NCBI GenBank assembly: GCA_011523945.1
Contig: WTFU01000128.1
Span: 1-53,112 of the forward strand
Direction: 5' to 3'
DNA: 53,112 nt
From: Mariniblastus sp.
GTDB lineage: Bacteria > Planctomycetota > Planctomycetia > Pirellulales > Pirellulaceae
The notes below the pieces were generated by a model, which did no database searches, was not told the origin of the DNA, and saw only the letters and a program-made list of their open reading frames with translations. A program made the position numbers and the translations under genes. This document shows, one piece after another, positions 27,974 to 36,758 of the stretch. Position 1 is the first letter of the stretch. Each line of letters opens with the position of its first letter.

Positions 27974-30900
27974 ATGGAACAACTGGAACGATATTGGGAC
28001 GCCACCACTCACTTTTTTGGTGGACTTGTTTCCGGATTTGAAAAAGCCGTTACCGGTGTTTTTGGTTCTTCCAATGCGCGATATGTAAAAAAACTGGAAT
28101 CGAAAGTCGACGCGATCAATGCGCTCGAATCCAACTACTCATCGCTTTCTGACGATGAATTACGTGAGGTGACAGAACAGTTCAAGCAACGCCTCCGAAA
28201 TGGCGAAACCACCGACGACATCATGATCGAAGCGTTTGCCGTTTGCCGAGAAGGAGGCAAACGATTCCTTGGCATGCGGCACTACGATGTCCAGTTGATT
28301 GGTGGCATGGTTCTGCATTCAGGTGCCGTCGCAGAAATGGTGACAGGTGAAGGAAAGACTCTCGTTGCGACACTTCCCTCTTACCTCAATGCACTGGAAG
28401 GCAGGGGCGTTCATGTCGTTACCGTCAACGACTACCTCGCACGGCGAGATATGGAATGGATGGCTCCCCTCTACATGGGACTCGGCCTAACCGTAGGTGC
28501 TATTCAAAGCAACATGCCGGTTAAAGAGCGGCAGGAGGCTTACGAGCGAGACATTACTTACGGAACAAATAACGAATTTGGATTTGATTATCTCCGCGAC
28601 AACATGCGTCCAGCAGCTCGCGGTGACGAAAGATTTTCAAAACGTTATCAACAGTCTCAAGGACCACTCGCTTTTGCAATCGTCGATGAAGTCGACAACA
28701 TCCTCATTGATGAGGCGAGAACTCCACTGATCATCTCCGGTCCTGCTCATCAAAACCCTGCGAGATATGCCGAAGCAAACCGAATTGCCACGCAACTCAC
28801 CCGCGAAATTCACTACAAGGTCAACGAAAAAGATCACACGGCTACACTGACCGATGAAGGTGTTAGGCACGCCGAAAAACTTGCTGGTGTCGAAAGTTTC
28901 TATACTGCGGGCAACATGGATTGGCCGCACATGATTGACAATGCTTTAAAGGCACATGGGCTCTACAAGAAAGATGTCAATTACGTTGTGAAGGAAGGTG
29001 AAATTATCATTGTCGATGAGTTCACCGGTCGCCTGATGGAAGGCCGACAGTGGAGCGATGGTTTGCACCAAGCTGTCGAAGCCAAAGAGGGTGTCAAGAT
29101 TAAAGAGGAAACTCAAACACTCGCGACGATCACCCTGCAAAACTATTTCAAATTGTACGAAAAAGTCTGCGGAATGACTGGTACCGCAATGACCGAGGCA
29201 GAGGAGTTTTACAAAATCTACAACTTGAACGTGGTTGCCATCCCAACGAATCGAGAGCTGCAGCGAATTCCTCACCCGGACGTAATCTTCAGTAGCGAAA
29301 AATTCAAATGGTCTGCAATCGCCGAGGAAATCGAACAATACCACAAATGGGATTTCGTTCGGCTGAAAAATGAGGATCTTTACGTTGGGCGTATCAAGAA
29401 CGAATCCGATGAGGAAGTCGTTATCGCCGACCAGGATGACGGGAAAGAAGTCCGAATTCCACGCAACAAGATCGAAACCGTGAATTACCGGGGACGACCA
29501 ATCTTGGTAGGTACGGTTTCCATCGAAAAAAGCGAAGTGCTATCCGGCCTTTTGGATCGCCGAGGTATCAAACATGAAGTTTTGAACGCGAAAAATCACA
29601 AACGGGAAGCCGAAATCGTCGCGCAGGCAGGGCGGCTGGGAGCAGTGACAATCGCCACAAACATGGCCGGGCGTGGTACCGACATTATTCTGGGAGGAAA
29701 CCCCGAGAACATGGCTTGGGCGCGGCTTCAGGAGAAATACACAACCCGATTGGATGTGCCGCGAGAAGAGTGGGATGAATTGGTGGACTCCATCGACAAA
29801 GAACACCGCATGGCGGAAATGGGAAAGGAAGTCAAAGAAATTGGCGGTCTCCATGTGATTGGTACTGAGCGGCACGATGCCAGACGAATTGACCTTCAGC
29901 TACGTGGACGCTGCGGTCGCCAGGGCGACCCCGGAAGCAGTCGGTTCTATCTCAGTCTCGATGACGATTTGATGAGAATTTTCGCCGGCCCGTTCGTGAA
30001 ACGAATGCTGGAAATGGGCGGATTCAAAGATGATCATCCAATCACCAGCCGCATGGTCTCTCGCAGAATCGATGCCGCTCAAAAGAAGCGAGAAGAATAC
30101 AACTTCGAAATTCGAAAAAGCCTGTTGGAATATGACGAAGTCATGGACGAACAGCGCAAGCGAATCTATCGCTTCCGACAGCAGATTCTCGACGGCGTTA
30201 GCTGTCGAGAAATTGTTCAGGATATGATTCGGGCGCAAGTCGACACCAATCTCAACACTTGTTTGGCTGACGATTTCGGCAGGGAGTCGTTTGCAGGTTT
30301 CGCAGGAAAACAACTTTCGATTTCTCTCGATCCAAGACTGTTTCGTAAAACGTCTCCCGACGAAGCAATTCAAATCTGTCTAGATGAAGCTGAGCGTAAT
30401 GCAGAGACAGATATTCTGGCTCAAATCGACGTGTGCCTTGCCGAAGGCGAAGACGAATCTGAATGGAACTGGGGAGCCTTAGCCCACTTCTGCAATACAC
30501 GTTGGAATCTGGGTGTCCGCGAACGAGATATGAAAAGTACTGGCCGCGATCGCGTCGACGAGCTGCTGATTAATAAAGCAAGAGCCGCAATTAGAAAAAT
30601 CAAAATCGAAGGTGCTGAGCAGATGCTCGACGAGGACTACGGTATTAAGACCGCAGCCAGCTGGTGCCTCGCAAAATTCGGTATCGAACCCGATTTAGAT
30701 CAAGTGCGAGACCTTACCATCGACGAAACCATCGACATAATCGTCGAGCAAGCAATCCAGAAATACGACGAAAAAGAAGCCGTCTACCCAGTCATGGCCG
30801 GCCTTTATCAGTTCGTCATGCCAGCCTCGGGCGGGGCCCAGGGCAGGATCGACCGCGAGGGCCTAGTTCAGTGGGCTAGTCGTCGATTCGACACCCCTCT

Positions 30901-31672
30901 CACACTGGAAGATTTGAAAAACAAACAGCGCGATGAAATTCACGCGCTACTATTGGAAAAAAGTCGTGAATCTCAAAAGCTTGCCCAAGTAAAAATTGAA
31001 GCGCTACACGGACAAATTGAATCCCTTGCCGACCGTGGGGGAGTACCGCTCAACAATGCAAACGGCGAAGCCGCCAAACTAAGCGACTGGTTCAATGAAA
31101 CGATTCACCATGAACTCTCGATTGAGCGAGTTGAGTCTCTCGACAGGGAAGAGCTTCAACAATCGCTAGAAGCGATTGTGGAAGACCATTATCATCCTGA
31201 ATTCCGCCGCATGGAAAGAATGGTTTTACTCGAGATTGTTGATTCGGCATGGAAAGACCATCTTCTCGCAATGGATTATCTGCGCAGCGCCGTCGGCCAG
31301 CGCGGAATGGCTCAACTTGACCCAAAAGTTGAATATAAGCGTGAAGGCATGCGTATGTTTGACGGACTTTGGGTCTCGATCGGCGAGCGTGTGACCGACC
31401 TTGTGTTCCGCATGGAGCAAATGAACGAGGATTTCGTTAGTAACACGCTGGTTGAAACCAGTGCGCGTCACGACGATGCCTCCACAACTGGAGTTACTCC
31501 CCAACAATCCGAAATGTCACAAGAGCAATCCGAGGCAATCGATCGAAGTGGTAAAAGCCAGCAAGCTGTGGAGACTATTCGGAACCGTGACGAAAAAGTA
31601 GGACGTAACGACCCCTGTCCATGTGGCAGCGGGAAAAAATACAAATCTTGCTGCCTTAGGAAGCGCGCTTAA
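27974..31672 (+). CDS. secA: Preprotein translocase ATPase SecA (long planctomycete-type form)
   Basis: A 1232-residue SecA, against about 840-900 usually. It drives protein export through SecYEG. Seen: Q-L-I-G-G-M-V-L-H-S-G (about 110), Walker A T-G-E-G-K-T (125-129), V-T-V-N-D-Y-L-A-R-R-D, D-E-V-D-N-I-L-I-D-E-A-R-T-P-L, the preprotein-binding region, G-M-T-G-T-A, A-T-N-M-A-G-R-G-T-D-I and Q-L-R-G-R-C-G-R-Q-G-D-P-G-S-S. About 45 extra residues (459-505, a beta-rich segment with Y-V-G-R-I and K-E-V-R-I-P-R) interrupt the second nucleotide-binding domain. The helical scaffold/wing part (about 740-1140) is also expanded. The C-terminus has the zinc-binding SEC-C motif C-P-C-G-S-G-K-K-Y-K-S-C-C. 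Confidence 0.97.
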   Translation: MEQLERYWDATTHFFGGLVSGFEKAVTGVFGSSNARYVKKLESKVDAINALESNYSSLSDDELREVTEQFKQRLRNGETTDDIMIEAFAVCREGGKRFLGMRHYDVQLIGGMVLHSGAVAEMVTGEGKTLVATLPSYLNALEGRGVHVVTVNDYLARRDMEWMAPLYMGLGLTVGAIQSNMPVKERQEAYERDITYGTNNEFGFDYLRDNMRPAARGDERFSKRYQQSQGPLAFAIVDEVDNILIDEARTPLIISGPAHQNPARYAEANRIATQLTREIHYKVNEKDHTATLTDEGVRHAEKLAGVESFYTAGNMDWPHMIDNALKAHGLYKKDVNYVVKEGEIIIVDEFTGRLMEGRQWSDGLHQAVEAKEGVKIKEETQTLATITLQNYFKLYEKVCGMTGTAMTEAEEFYKIYNLNVVAIPTNRELQRIPHPDVIFSSEKFKWSAIAEEIEQYHKWDFVRLKNEDLYVGRIKNESDEEVVIADQDDGKEVRIPRNKIETVNYRGRPILVGTVSIEKSEVLSGLLDRRGIKHEVLNAKNHKREAEIVAQAGRLGAVTIATNMAGRGTDIILGGNPENMAWARLQEKYTTRLDVPREEWDELVDSIDKEHRMAEMGKEVKEIGGLHVIGTERHDARRIDLQLRGRCGRQGDPGSSRFYLSLDDDLMRIFAGPFVKRMLEMGGFKDDHPITSRMVSRRIDAAQKKREEYNFEIRKSLLEYDEVMDEQRKRIYRFRQQILDGVSCREIVQDMIRAQVDTNLNTCLADDFGRESFAGFAGKQLSISLDPRLFRKTSPDEAIQICLDEAERNAETDILAQIDVCLAEGEDESEWNWGALAHFCNTRWNLGVRERDMKSTGRDRVDELLINKARAAIRKIKIEGAEQMLDEDYGIKTAASWCLAKFGIEPDLDQVRDLTIDETIDIIVEQAIQKYDEKEAVYPVMAGLYQFVMPASGGAQGRIDREGLVQWASRRFDTPLTLEDLKNKQRDEIHALLLEKSRESQKLAQVKIEALHGQIESLADRGGVPLNNANGEAAKLSDWFNETIHHELSIERVESLDREELQQSLEAIVEDHYHPEFRRMERMVLLEIVDSAWKDHLLAMDYLRSAVGQRGMAQLDPKVEYKREGMRMFDGLWVSIGERVTDLVFRMEQMNEDFVSNTLVETSARHDDASTTGVTPQQSEMSQEQSEAIDRSGKSQQAVETIRNRDEKVGRNDPCPCGSGKKYKSCCLRKRA

Positions 31673-31744
31673 AAAGCTTCTCAAAAGTACTAATAAAACT
31701 TTTGTTTTTACAATCTGAGAACACCCGCCATTGAAAGGACTCCA

Positions 31745-33145
31745 TTGGTTGGATTGCTGCTCAACATAAATTACACAGTGTTTCTGTTGGTGGCGTCACC
31801 TTGGTTAGTTTGGCGTTATTTCGCCAGAGGGAAAAACAGACGGGGCTGGCACCACAAACTTTGGGGGCGAGTCCGACCGCGACGGTCTAAATCAAACTGT
31901 ATCTGGCTCCACGCCGTTAGCGTTGGCGAAGTCAATCTCCTCGTGCCGGTCATGCGAGAACTCAAACGGCAAAATTCTGAAATCGAATTTGTCATTTCAA
32001 CCACGACTGAGACAGGCTTTGATCTCGCCCAGAAACGATTTCCTGATACCTACACATTTTTTTGTCCCTTCGATTTAAGTTGGGCGATAAAAAATACCAT
32101 CTCGCGGCTCCGCCCCAAGATGCTTGTTCTTGCTGAACTGGAAGTTTGGCCCAACCTCGTCAAAATCTGCCAGAAAAAAGAAATTCCGGTCGTCGTAATC
32201 AATGGTCGACTGAGTGAGAAAAGTTTTCGTGGCTACCAAAAATTACGCTGGCTCATTCAGGGGACCTTTAAGCGTCTTTCTATGATCGGCGCTCAGAACG
32301 AGACTTACCGAGATCGGTTTATTGATCTCGGCTGCAATCCGGAACAGGTCACGGTAACCGGCAATGTAAAATTCGATGGTCTCCAAATGGACCGAGACAA
32401 CCCTGCAACCAAAAATCTATCACGTTTAATTGATCTAAAGCCAGACTCTCCAGTCTTTATTGCGGGTAGTACTCAGCTTGAAGAAGATCTTCTCGCTGTC
32501 GGCGCGTTCCAAAAATTAGCCGCTGATTTTCCCGATTTGAGATTGATATTAGTGCCGCGTCATCCCGAACGTTGCGCTGCTCTCGCAAAACAAATAGACC
32601 AACTTGGCCTACCATGCATTCTTAGAAGCGAGCTCCTTGCGGAAACTGATTTAGCCGACGCACCTCCCGCTCAATCACAGTTTAAGCTCCGCCCAATTCA
32701 AGAAATCGGTGCGCTGAGTAAATGTCATCCGATTCTAATCGTCGACGTTATTGGCGAGCTTGGGGCGTGGTGGGGGTGTGCCGCGGTAGCTTACGTCGGT
32801 GGTAGCTTGGGAAAACGGGGGGGGCAAAATATGATGGAGCCAGCGGCTTTCGGCATCCCAGTCTCCTTTGGGCCCAATACGATAAACTTTAAGGATATCG
32901 TTCAGGAGCTGTTAGCCAATGATGCGGCGAGAGTAATTGAAGACGAAATTGGCCTGAGACAATTTGTTGGACAAGTATTAAACCAATCCGATTGGGCGAG
33001 CAGCTTCGGTCAACGCGCTAAAAACACAGTTATCCACCACCAAGGTGCCTCGCAACGTACTTCTACCCTCCTTTACGCAGCGCTAAAAAAACACTTTGAC
33101 ACCCTAATGAGCTGCTCCCCTGAAGAGCCCAATCAGGCTGCTTAA
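31745..33145 (+). CDS. waaA: 3-deoxy-D-manno-octulosonic acid (Kdo) transferase
   Basis: A 466-residue inner-membrane-associated enzyme that transfers Kdo from CMP-Kdo to lipid A precursor. It starts at TTG with an AAAGGA site five bases upstream. N-terminal hydrophobic anchor (about 5-25), then W-L-H-A-V-S-V-G-E, S-T-T-T-E-T-G, P-F-D-L, L-A-E-L-E-V-W-P-N, I-N-G-R-L-S-E-K-S and G-N-V-K-F-D, all family landmarks; the GT-B C-terminal half has G-G-S-L-G-K-R-G-G-Q-N-M-M-E-P-A. Its presence argues for Kdo-containing lipopolysaccharide. It is 72 bases downstream of secA on the same strand. Confidence 0.93.
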   Translation: MVGLLLNINYTVFLLVASPWLVWRYFARGKNRRGWHHKLWGRVRPRRSKSNCIWLHAVSVGEVNLLVPVMRELKRQNSEIEFVISTTTETGFDLAQKRFPDTYTFFCPFDLSWAIKNTISRLRPKMLVLAELEVWPNLVKICQKKEIPVVVINGRLSEKSFRGYQKLRWLIQGTFKRLSMIGAQNETYRDRFIDLGCNPEQVTVTGNVKFDGLQMDRDNPATKNLSRLIDLKPDSPVFIAGSTQLEEDLLAVGAFQKLAADFPDLRLILVPRHPERCAALAKQIDQLGLPCILRSELLAETDLADAPPAQSQFKLRPIQEIGALSKCHPILIVDVIGELGAWWGCAAVAYVGGSLGKRGGQNMMEPAAFGIPVSFGPNTINFKDIVQELLANDAARVIEDEIGLRQFVGQVLNQSDWASSFGQRAKNTVIHHQGASQRTSTLLYAALKKHFDTLMSCSPEEPNQAA

Positions 33146-33271
33146 CGGTTTGACCTTCGGCAACCCGTTGAACGCTTAAAATTTGTCGAGACGATGTACA
33201 AAACTATTGGAATTGCCACATAATATCCAATCGGCAAAATACTTAATTTTCTGATCCCGCCGGTAACTCAG

Positions 33272-33300
33272 TTGAGCCTATCGCCAGGGTCGGCTATAAT
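33272..33300 (+). promoter_or_regulatory. Strong candidate sigma70-type promoter for metK
   Basis: TTGAGC (33272-33277) and a perfect TATAAT (33295-33300) are spaced by exactly 17 bases, giving a leader of about 85-90 bases to the metK start. I saw no SAM riboswitch pattern in that leader; a short GGCC-AACC-GGCC hairpin is the only structure noticed. Confidence 0.65.
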
Positions 33301-33393
33301 TTTCCGTTCAAGATTAGTTACCTTTAAACTGATTTTTTCGAAACGCGGCCAACCGGCCATCACCCATTGTTGTTTGAAAGCTAGGAGAGCGAA

Positions 33394-34554
33394 GTGGCCT
33401 CTGAAAAGTACCTGTTTACAAGTGAATCCGTCAGTATGGGACACCCCGATAAACTGGCCGACCAAATTTCTGACAGTATTCTCGATGCCATGCTGGCTCA
33501 GGATCCAACAAGTCGTGTAGCCTGTGAGACAATGGTCACCACAGGCCTCGCTGTCGTTGCCGGTGAGATCACCTCCAAAGCCGAAGTTGATATCGAAAAA
33601 ATTGTCCGCGATGTAATTCGCGAGGTTGGTTACACGTCCGATGAGATCGGAATTGGCGCAGACAGTTGCGAAGTAATGGTTAAGCTTGACCAACAAAGCC
33701 CCGATATCGCCCAGGGCGTTGACCGAGACGGTGCTGGCGATCAGGGATTGATGTTCGGATTTGCCTGTGATGATACGGAAGAATTGATGCCGCTTCCAAT
33801 CGCACTCTCCCACAAAATTCTCGCCCGTCTCAACAAAGCTCGATTCGAAGGCGAAGTCAACTGGCTTCGCCCAGATAGTAAAAGCCAAGTCACTGTTGAG
33901 TACGATGGTTTTACGCCAATTCGCATCGACACAGTTGTTGTTTCAACTCAGCACAGCCCTGATGTGACCAACGAAGAAATCCAAAAGTTTATTAAAGAAG
34001 AAATCGTTAACCCATTACTGCCTGCTGAACTCAACAAGGGAGATGTGACCTATCATATTAACCCAACCGGCAAGTTCGTGATCGGTGGCCCCCATGGTGA
34101 TTGCGGCTTGACTGGACGTAAAATCATTGTTGATACGTACGGTGGTTGGGGACGCCACGGCGGCGGCGCATTCAGCGGAAAAGATTCAACCAAAGTCGAT
34201 CGCAGTGCGGCCTACATGTCACGACACGTCGCTAAAAACATCGTTGCCGCGGGATTAGCAAAACGTTGCGAGGTTCAACTCGCCTACGCGATCGGTGTCG
34301 CCGATCCGGTAAGCGTCAACGTTGACACTCAAGGCACCGGCACCATCCCCGATGAAACAATTTGTGAAATCGTTCGAGAAGTATTCCCGCTTTCGACGCA
34401 AGGCATTATCAAATACCTTGAGCTTCAACGGCCAATATTCAGAAAAACTGCGGAAGGCGGTCACTTCGGTCGAAATGATGCAGACTTTACCTGGGAAAGT
34501 ACCGCTGCAGCCGAAAAAATTACAGAAAAAGTCGCGGCAGCATCGGCATCATAG
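33394..34554 (+). CDS. metK: S-adenosylmethionine synthetase
   Basis: A 386-residue cytoplasmic enzyme forming S-adenosylmethionine from methionine and ATP. The start is GTG with AGGAG six bases upstream. Landmarks: [13 protein letters not shown] near residue 7-19, [12 protein letters not shown] (about 115-125), [20 protein letters not shown] (about 230) and [17 protein letters not shown] (about 252-268). Full length with no oddities. Its methionine supplier metH lies about 5 kb further on, on the other strand. Confidence 0.98.
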   Translation: MASEKYLFTSESVSMGHPDKLADQISDSILDAMLAQDPTSRVACETMVTTGLAVVAGEITSKAEVDIEKIVRDVIREVGYTSDEIGIGADSCEVMVKLDQQSPDIAQGVDRDGAGDQGLMFGFACDDTEELMPLPIALSHKILARLNKARFEGEVNWLRPDSKSQVTVEYDGFTPIRIDTVVVSTQHSPDVTNEEIQKFIKEEIVNPLLPAELNKGDVTYHINPTGKFVIGGPHGDCGLTGRKIIVDTYGGWGRHGGGAFSGKDSTKVDRSAAYMSRHVAKNIVAAGLAKRCEVQLAYAIGVADPVSVNVDTQGTGTIPDETICEIVREVFPLSTQGIIKYLELQRPIFRKTAEGGHFGRNDADFTWESTAAAEKITEKVAAASAS

Positions 34555-34626
34555 GCCGATTCCTTGTACTTTCCTGTTTCCTGATTCGACATTGCCATTT
34601 GTCAATCAGACCAATTAATCTACTCT

Positions 34627-34653
34627 TAGGGCAACGGAAGTTGCCCTTTTTTT
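34627..34653 (+). terminator. Intrinsic terminator after metK
   Basis: An eight-base-pair perfect stem AGGGCAAC/GTTGCCCT with GGAA tetraloop runs into seven T, about 75 bases after the metK stop. Confidence 0.9.
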
Positions 34654-34728
34654 ACGCCCTTTGATAAAGTCCAAAGTGAGGCAGCCGAGGCAGGATCCAA
34701 TTTTCCTCAGGCTAAACCATCGAAAATC

Positions 34729-35121
34729 ATGACTGACGAAGTAATCAATAACTTGATCGAAATCGATGGGGACAACTCCATAGATAGCGAGATCGCTCTT
34801 CAACAGATTCTCGAGACGCCTGGCCTATTCCAGCATGTCACCCGCAGCGATCACGAAGGACTCGAGACAGTTGTTGGTTACTTTCGCGTTGATTTCGAAC
34901 CCAACAGTCAACGGAATATCCTGCACGTCCCATTTTCACCACCTTTTAAAACGCTTCCACAAGTCGACACCAATACGCTTGGGGAACAAGATGCTCGGAT
35001 TCGCATTACTGACGTACAAAAATTTGGCTTGAGGATGGAAGTTATTCTTCCCCAAATGACGAATTCGAGTCAGCATATGATTATCGAAACGATTGCATCG
35101 GAAACAACCGATTCGCAATAA
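34729..35121 (+). CDS. Conserved-looking small hypothetical protein
   Basis: A 130-residue acidic protein without signal peptide or membrane helix. The first 40 residues are acidic and helical; the middle (about 45-110) looks like a beta-sandwich with Y-F-R-V-D-F, H-V-P-F-S-P-P-F-K-T-L-P-Q-V and R-I-R-I-T-D-V-Q-K-F-G-L-R-M-E-V. The order of strands recalls H-type lectin-like domains, but this is only a loose impression. No good ribosome-binding site is visible. It follows the metK terminator and precedes the UDP-sugar pyrophosphorylase gene by about 150 bases in which nothing was recognised. Confidence 0.6.
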   Translation: MTDEVINNLIEIDGDNSIDSEIALQQILETPGLFQHVTRSDHEGLETVVGYFRVDFEPNSQRNILHVPFSPPFKTLPQVDTNTLGEQDARIRITDVQKFGLRMEVILPQMTNSSQHMIIETIASETTDSQ

Positions 35122-35270
35122 TCATCTTCGAATGATGGCTGTCGATTTAATCGCATTGAAAAACCACTCAGTTATATTAGAGCTATTAGGAGGGAATCCA
35201 AAAGCAGCCGCGTTCCGTCTATTTGTGATTCCCAACGCTCCGAAAATGGTCATTCGAGTCGAAACACATC

Positions 35271-36680
35271 ATGCAGTTTGAGAATATTGAAAACTCTAAC
35301 TTGGTTAAGCAGCTACAAGATTTTAACCAGTCACACGTGCTACAGTTTTGGAATGAACTGGCACCCACTCAGAGAAAACAACTTATCAATCAACTGGAAA
35401 CCTTCGACTTCCAGTTGATCGACAGCCTCACTCAACTCGCTTCCGCTGAATCACCGTGGGAAAAAATTGCTCAAGCAGCAGAAGTCCCACCAGCGATTAC
35501 TCTTGCTCAACAGTCCCCAGACGGACTTCACTATCAACACGCAAGAGCAACGGGCACTGAAGCGTTGGCGGCGGGCAAAGTTGGCATGATTCTCGTTGCC
35601 GGAGGGCAGGGGACGCGACTTGGATTTGACCACCCGAAAGGAATGTTCCCAATCGGCCCTGTCAGCAACCGAACTCTTTACCAGATGCACTTCGAGCAAG
35701 TTCTCGGGCGATCTCGTCAATTCGGAGTTCGAATCCCTCTTTATGTGATGACCAGTCCACCGACCCATGATGAAACGACACAATTTTTAACTGACCATCA
35801 ATTTTTTGGAATGGATCCTGCTGACGTAAACATATTCTGCCAAGGGGTGATGCCTGCGGTCGATAAAGACGGGAAATTACTCCTAGAAACAAAATCAAGC
35901 GTTTTTGTCAGCCCCGACGGGCATGGTGGAACCCTCGAGGCGCTCGCGCGAAGTGGATGTCTCCAAGATGCAAAAACAAGAGGAATCGAACATCTCTTTT
36001 ACGGGCAAGTTGATAACCCCTTAATTCAAACATGCGATCCAGCATTAGTTGGCTATCACTTGAATTCCGGATCAGAGATGACCTCACAAGTCGTAAGAAA
36101 AACAGACTGGTCTCAAAAAGTTGGAAATGTTGTATCGATCGATGGTAAAGTTCAAATCATTGAGTACAGCGACCTGCCGGAACAATATGCGAAGCAAACA
36201 AATCCCGACGGTTCGCTCAAACTTTGGGCAGGAAGTATTGCTGTTCACCTTTTCAAACTTGACTTCCTTGAGCGTTCATTAACTCAAGCGGATTCGCTAC
36301 CATTCCATCTTGCAAATAAAAAGGTTCCGTTCCTCGATGCATCAGGAACACGGGTTGAACCAGATCAACCCAATGCAATTAAGTTTGAGCGGTTCATATT
36401 TGACCTCCTTCCACTCGCCGAGAACGCTATCGTCTGCGAAGTCAAGGCGGAAGATGGATTCTGCGCTGTAAAAAATGCTCCTCCAGCCAAGTCTGAAACG
36501 CCAGAACATGTCAAAAATGCGATCTCCGACCTTCACGGTCGATGGCTTCAGGCAGCTGGAGTCGAGTTAGCGTCTGGAATAATCGTCGAAATCAATCCTA
36601 CATTTGCTGCAGATGTCGAAACCTTGAAAGGCAAGATACCAACGGGCACCAAAATCGCCGAAAGCACCTATTTCAAGTAG
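35271..36680 (+). CDS. UDPGP-family UDP-sugar pyrophosphorylase (UAP1-like)
   Basis: A 469-residue nucleotidyltransferase of the eukaryote-like UDPGP type 1 family, distinct from bacterial GlmU and GalU. The nucleotide loop reads L-V-A-G-G-Q-G-T-R-L-G-F-D-H-P-K-G-M-F near residue 110. Further landmarks: Y-V-M-T-S, P-D-G-H-G-G, the D-N-P-L motif in G-Q-V-D-N-P-L, S-D-L-P-E and I-K-F-E-R-F-I-F-D. The product is probably UDP-N-acetylglucosamine or another UDP-sugar, made from UTP and a sugar-1-phosphate. It lies just before a GDP-mannose-forming enzyme on the same strand, so the pair could feed cell-surface glycans. Confidence 0.9.
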   Translation: MQFENIENSNLVKQLQDFNQSHVLQFWNELAPTQRKQLINQLETFDFQLIDSLTQLASAESPWEKIAQAAEVPPAITLAQQSPDGLHYQHARATGTEALAAGKVGMILVAGGQGTRLGFDHPKGMFPIGPVSNRTLYQMHFEQVLGRSRQFGVRIPLYVMTSPPTHDETTQFLTDHQFFGMDPADVNIFCQGVMPAVDKDGKLLLETKSSVFVSPDGHGGTLEALARSGCLQDAKTRGIEHLFYGQVDNPLIQTCDPALVGYHLNSGSEMTSQVVRKTDWSQKVGNVVSIDGKVQIIEYSDLPEQYAKQTNPDGSLKLWAGSIAVHLFKLDFLERSLTQADSLPFHLANKKVPFLDASGTRVEPDQPNAIKFERFIFDLLPLAENAIVCEVKAEDGFCAVKNAPPAKSETPEHVKNAISDLHGRWLQAAGVELASGIIVEINPTFAADVETLKGKIPTGTKIAESTYFK

Positions 36681-36758
36681 TTGATTAGAACGAAATCGTA
36701 ACGGGCACCATCCACACGAACCTTCAAAATATAAACCAAAAAATCCAGCAGGAATGCA

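Noticed and set aside
29900..30373. 157-codon open frame on the minus strand
   Set aside because: Antisense to the secA helicase core with no protein-like motif.
33028..33036. DnaA-box-like sequence TTATCCACC
   Set aside because: Single imperfect site inside waaA with no cluster or dnaA/dnaN neighbours, so no origin is supported.
33268..33888. 206-codon open frame on the minus strand
   Set aside because: Antisense to metK and its promoter; no domain, and metK is unmistakable.
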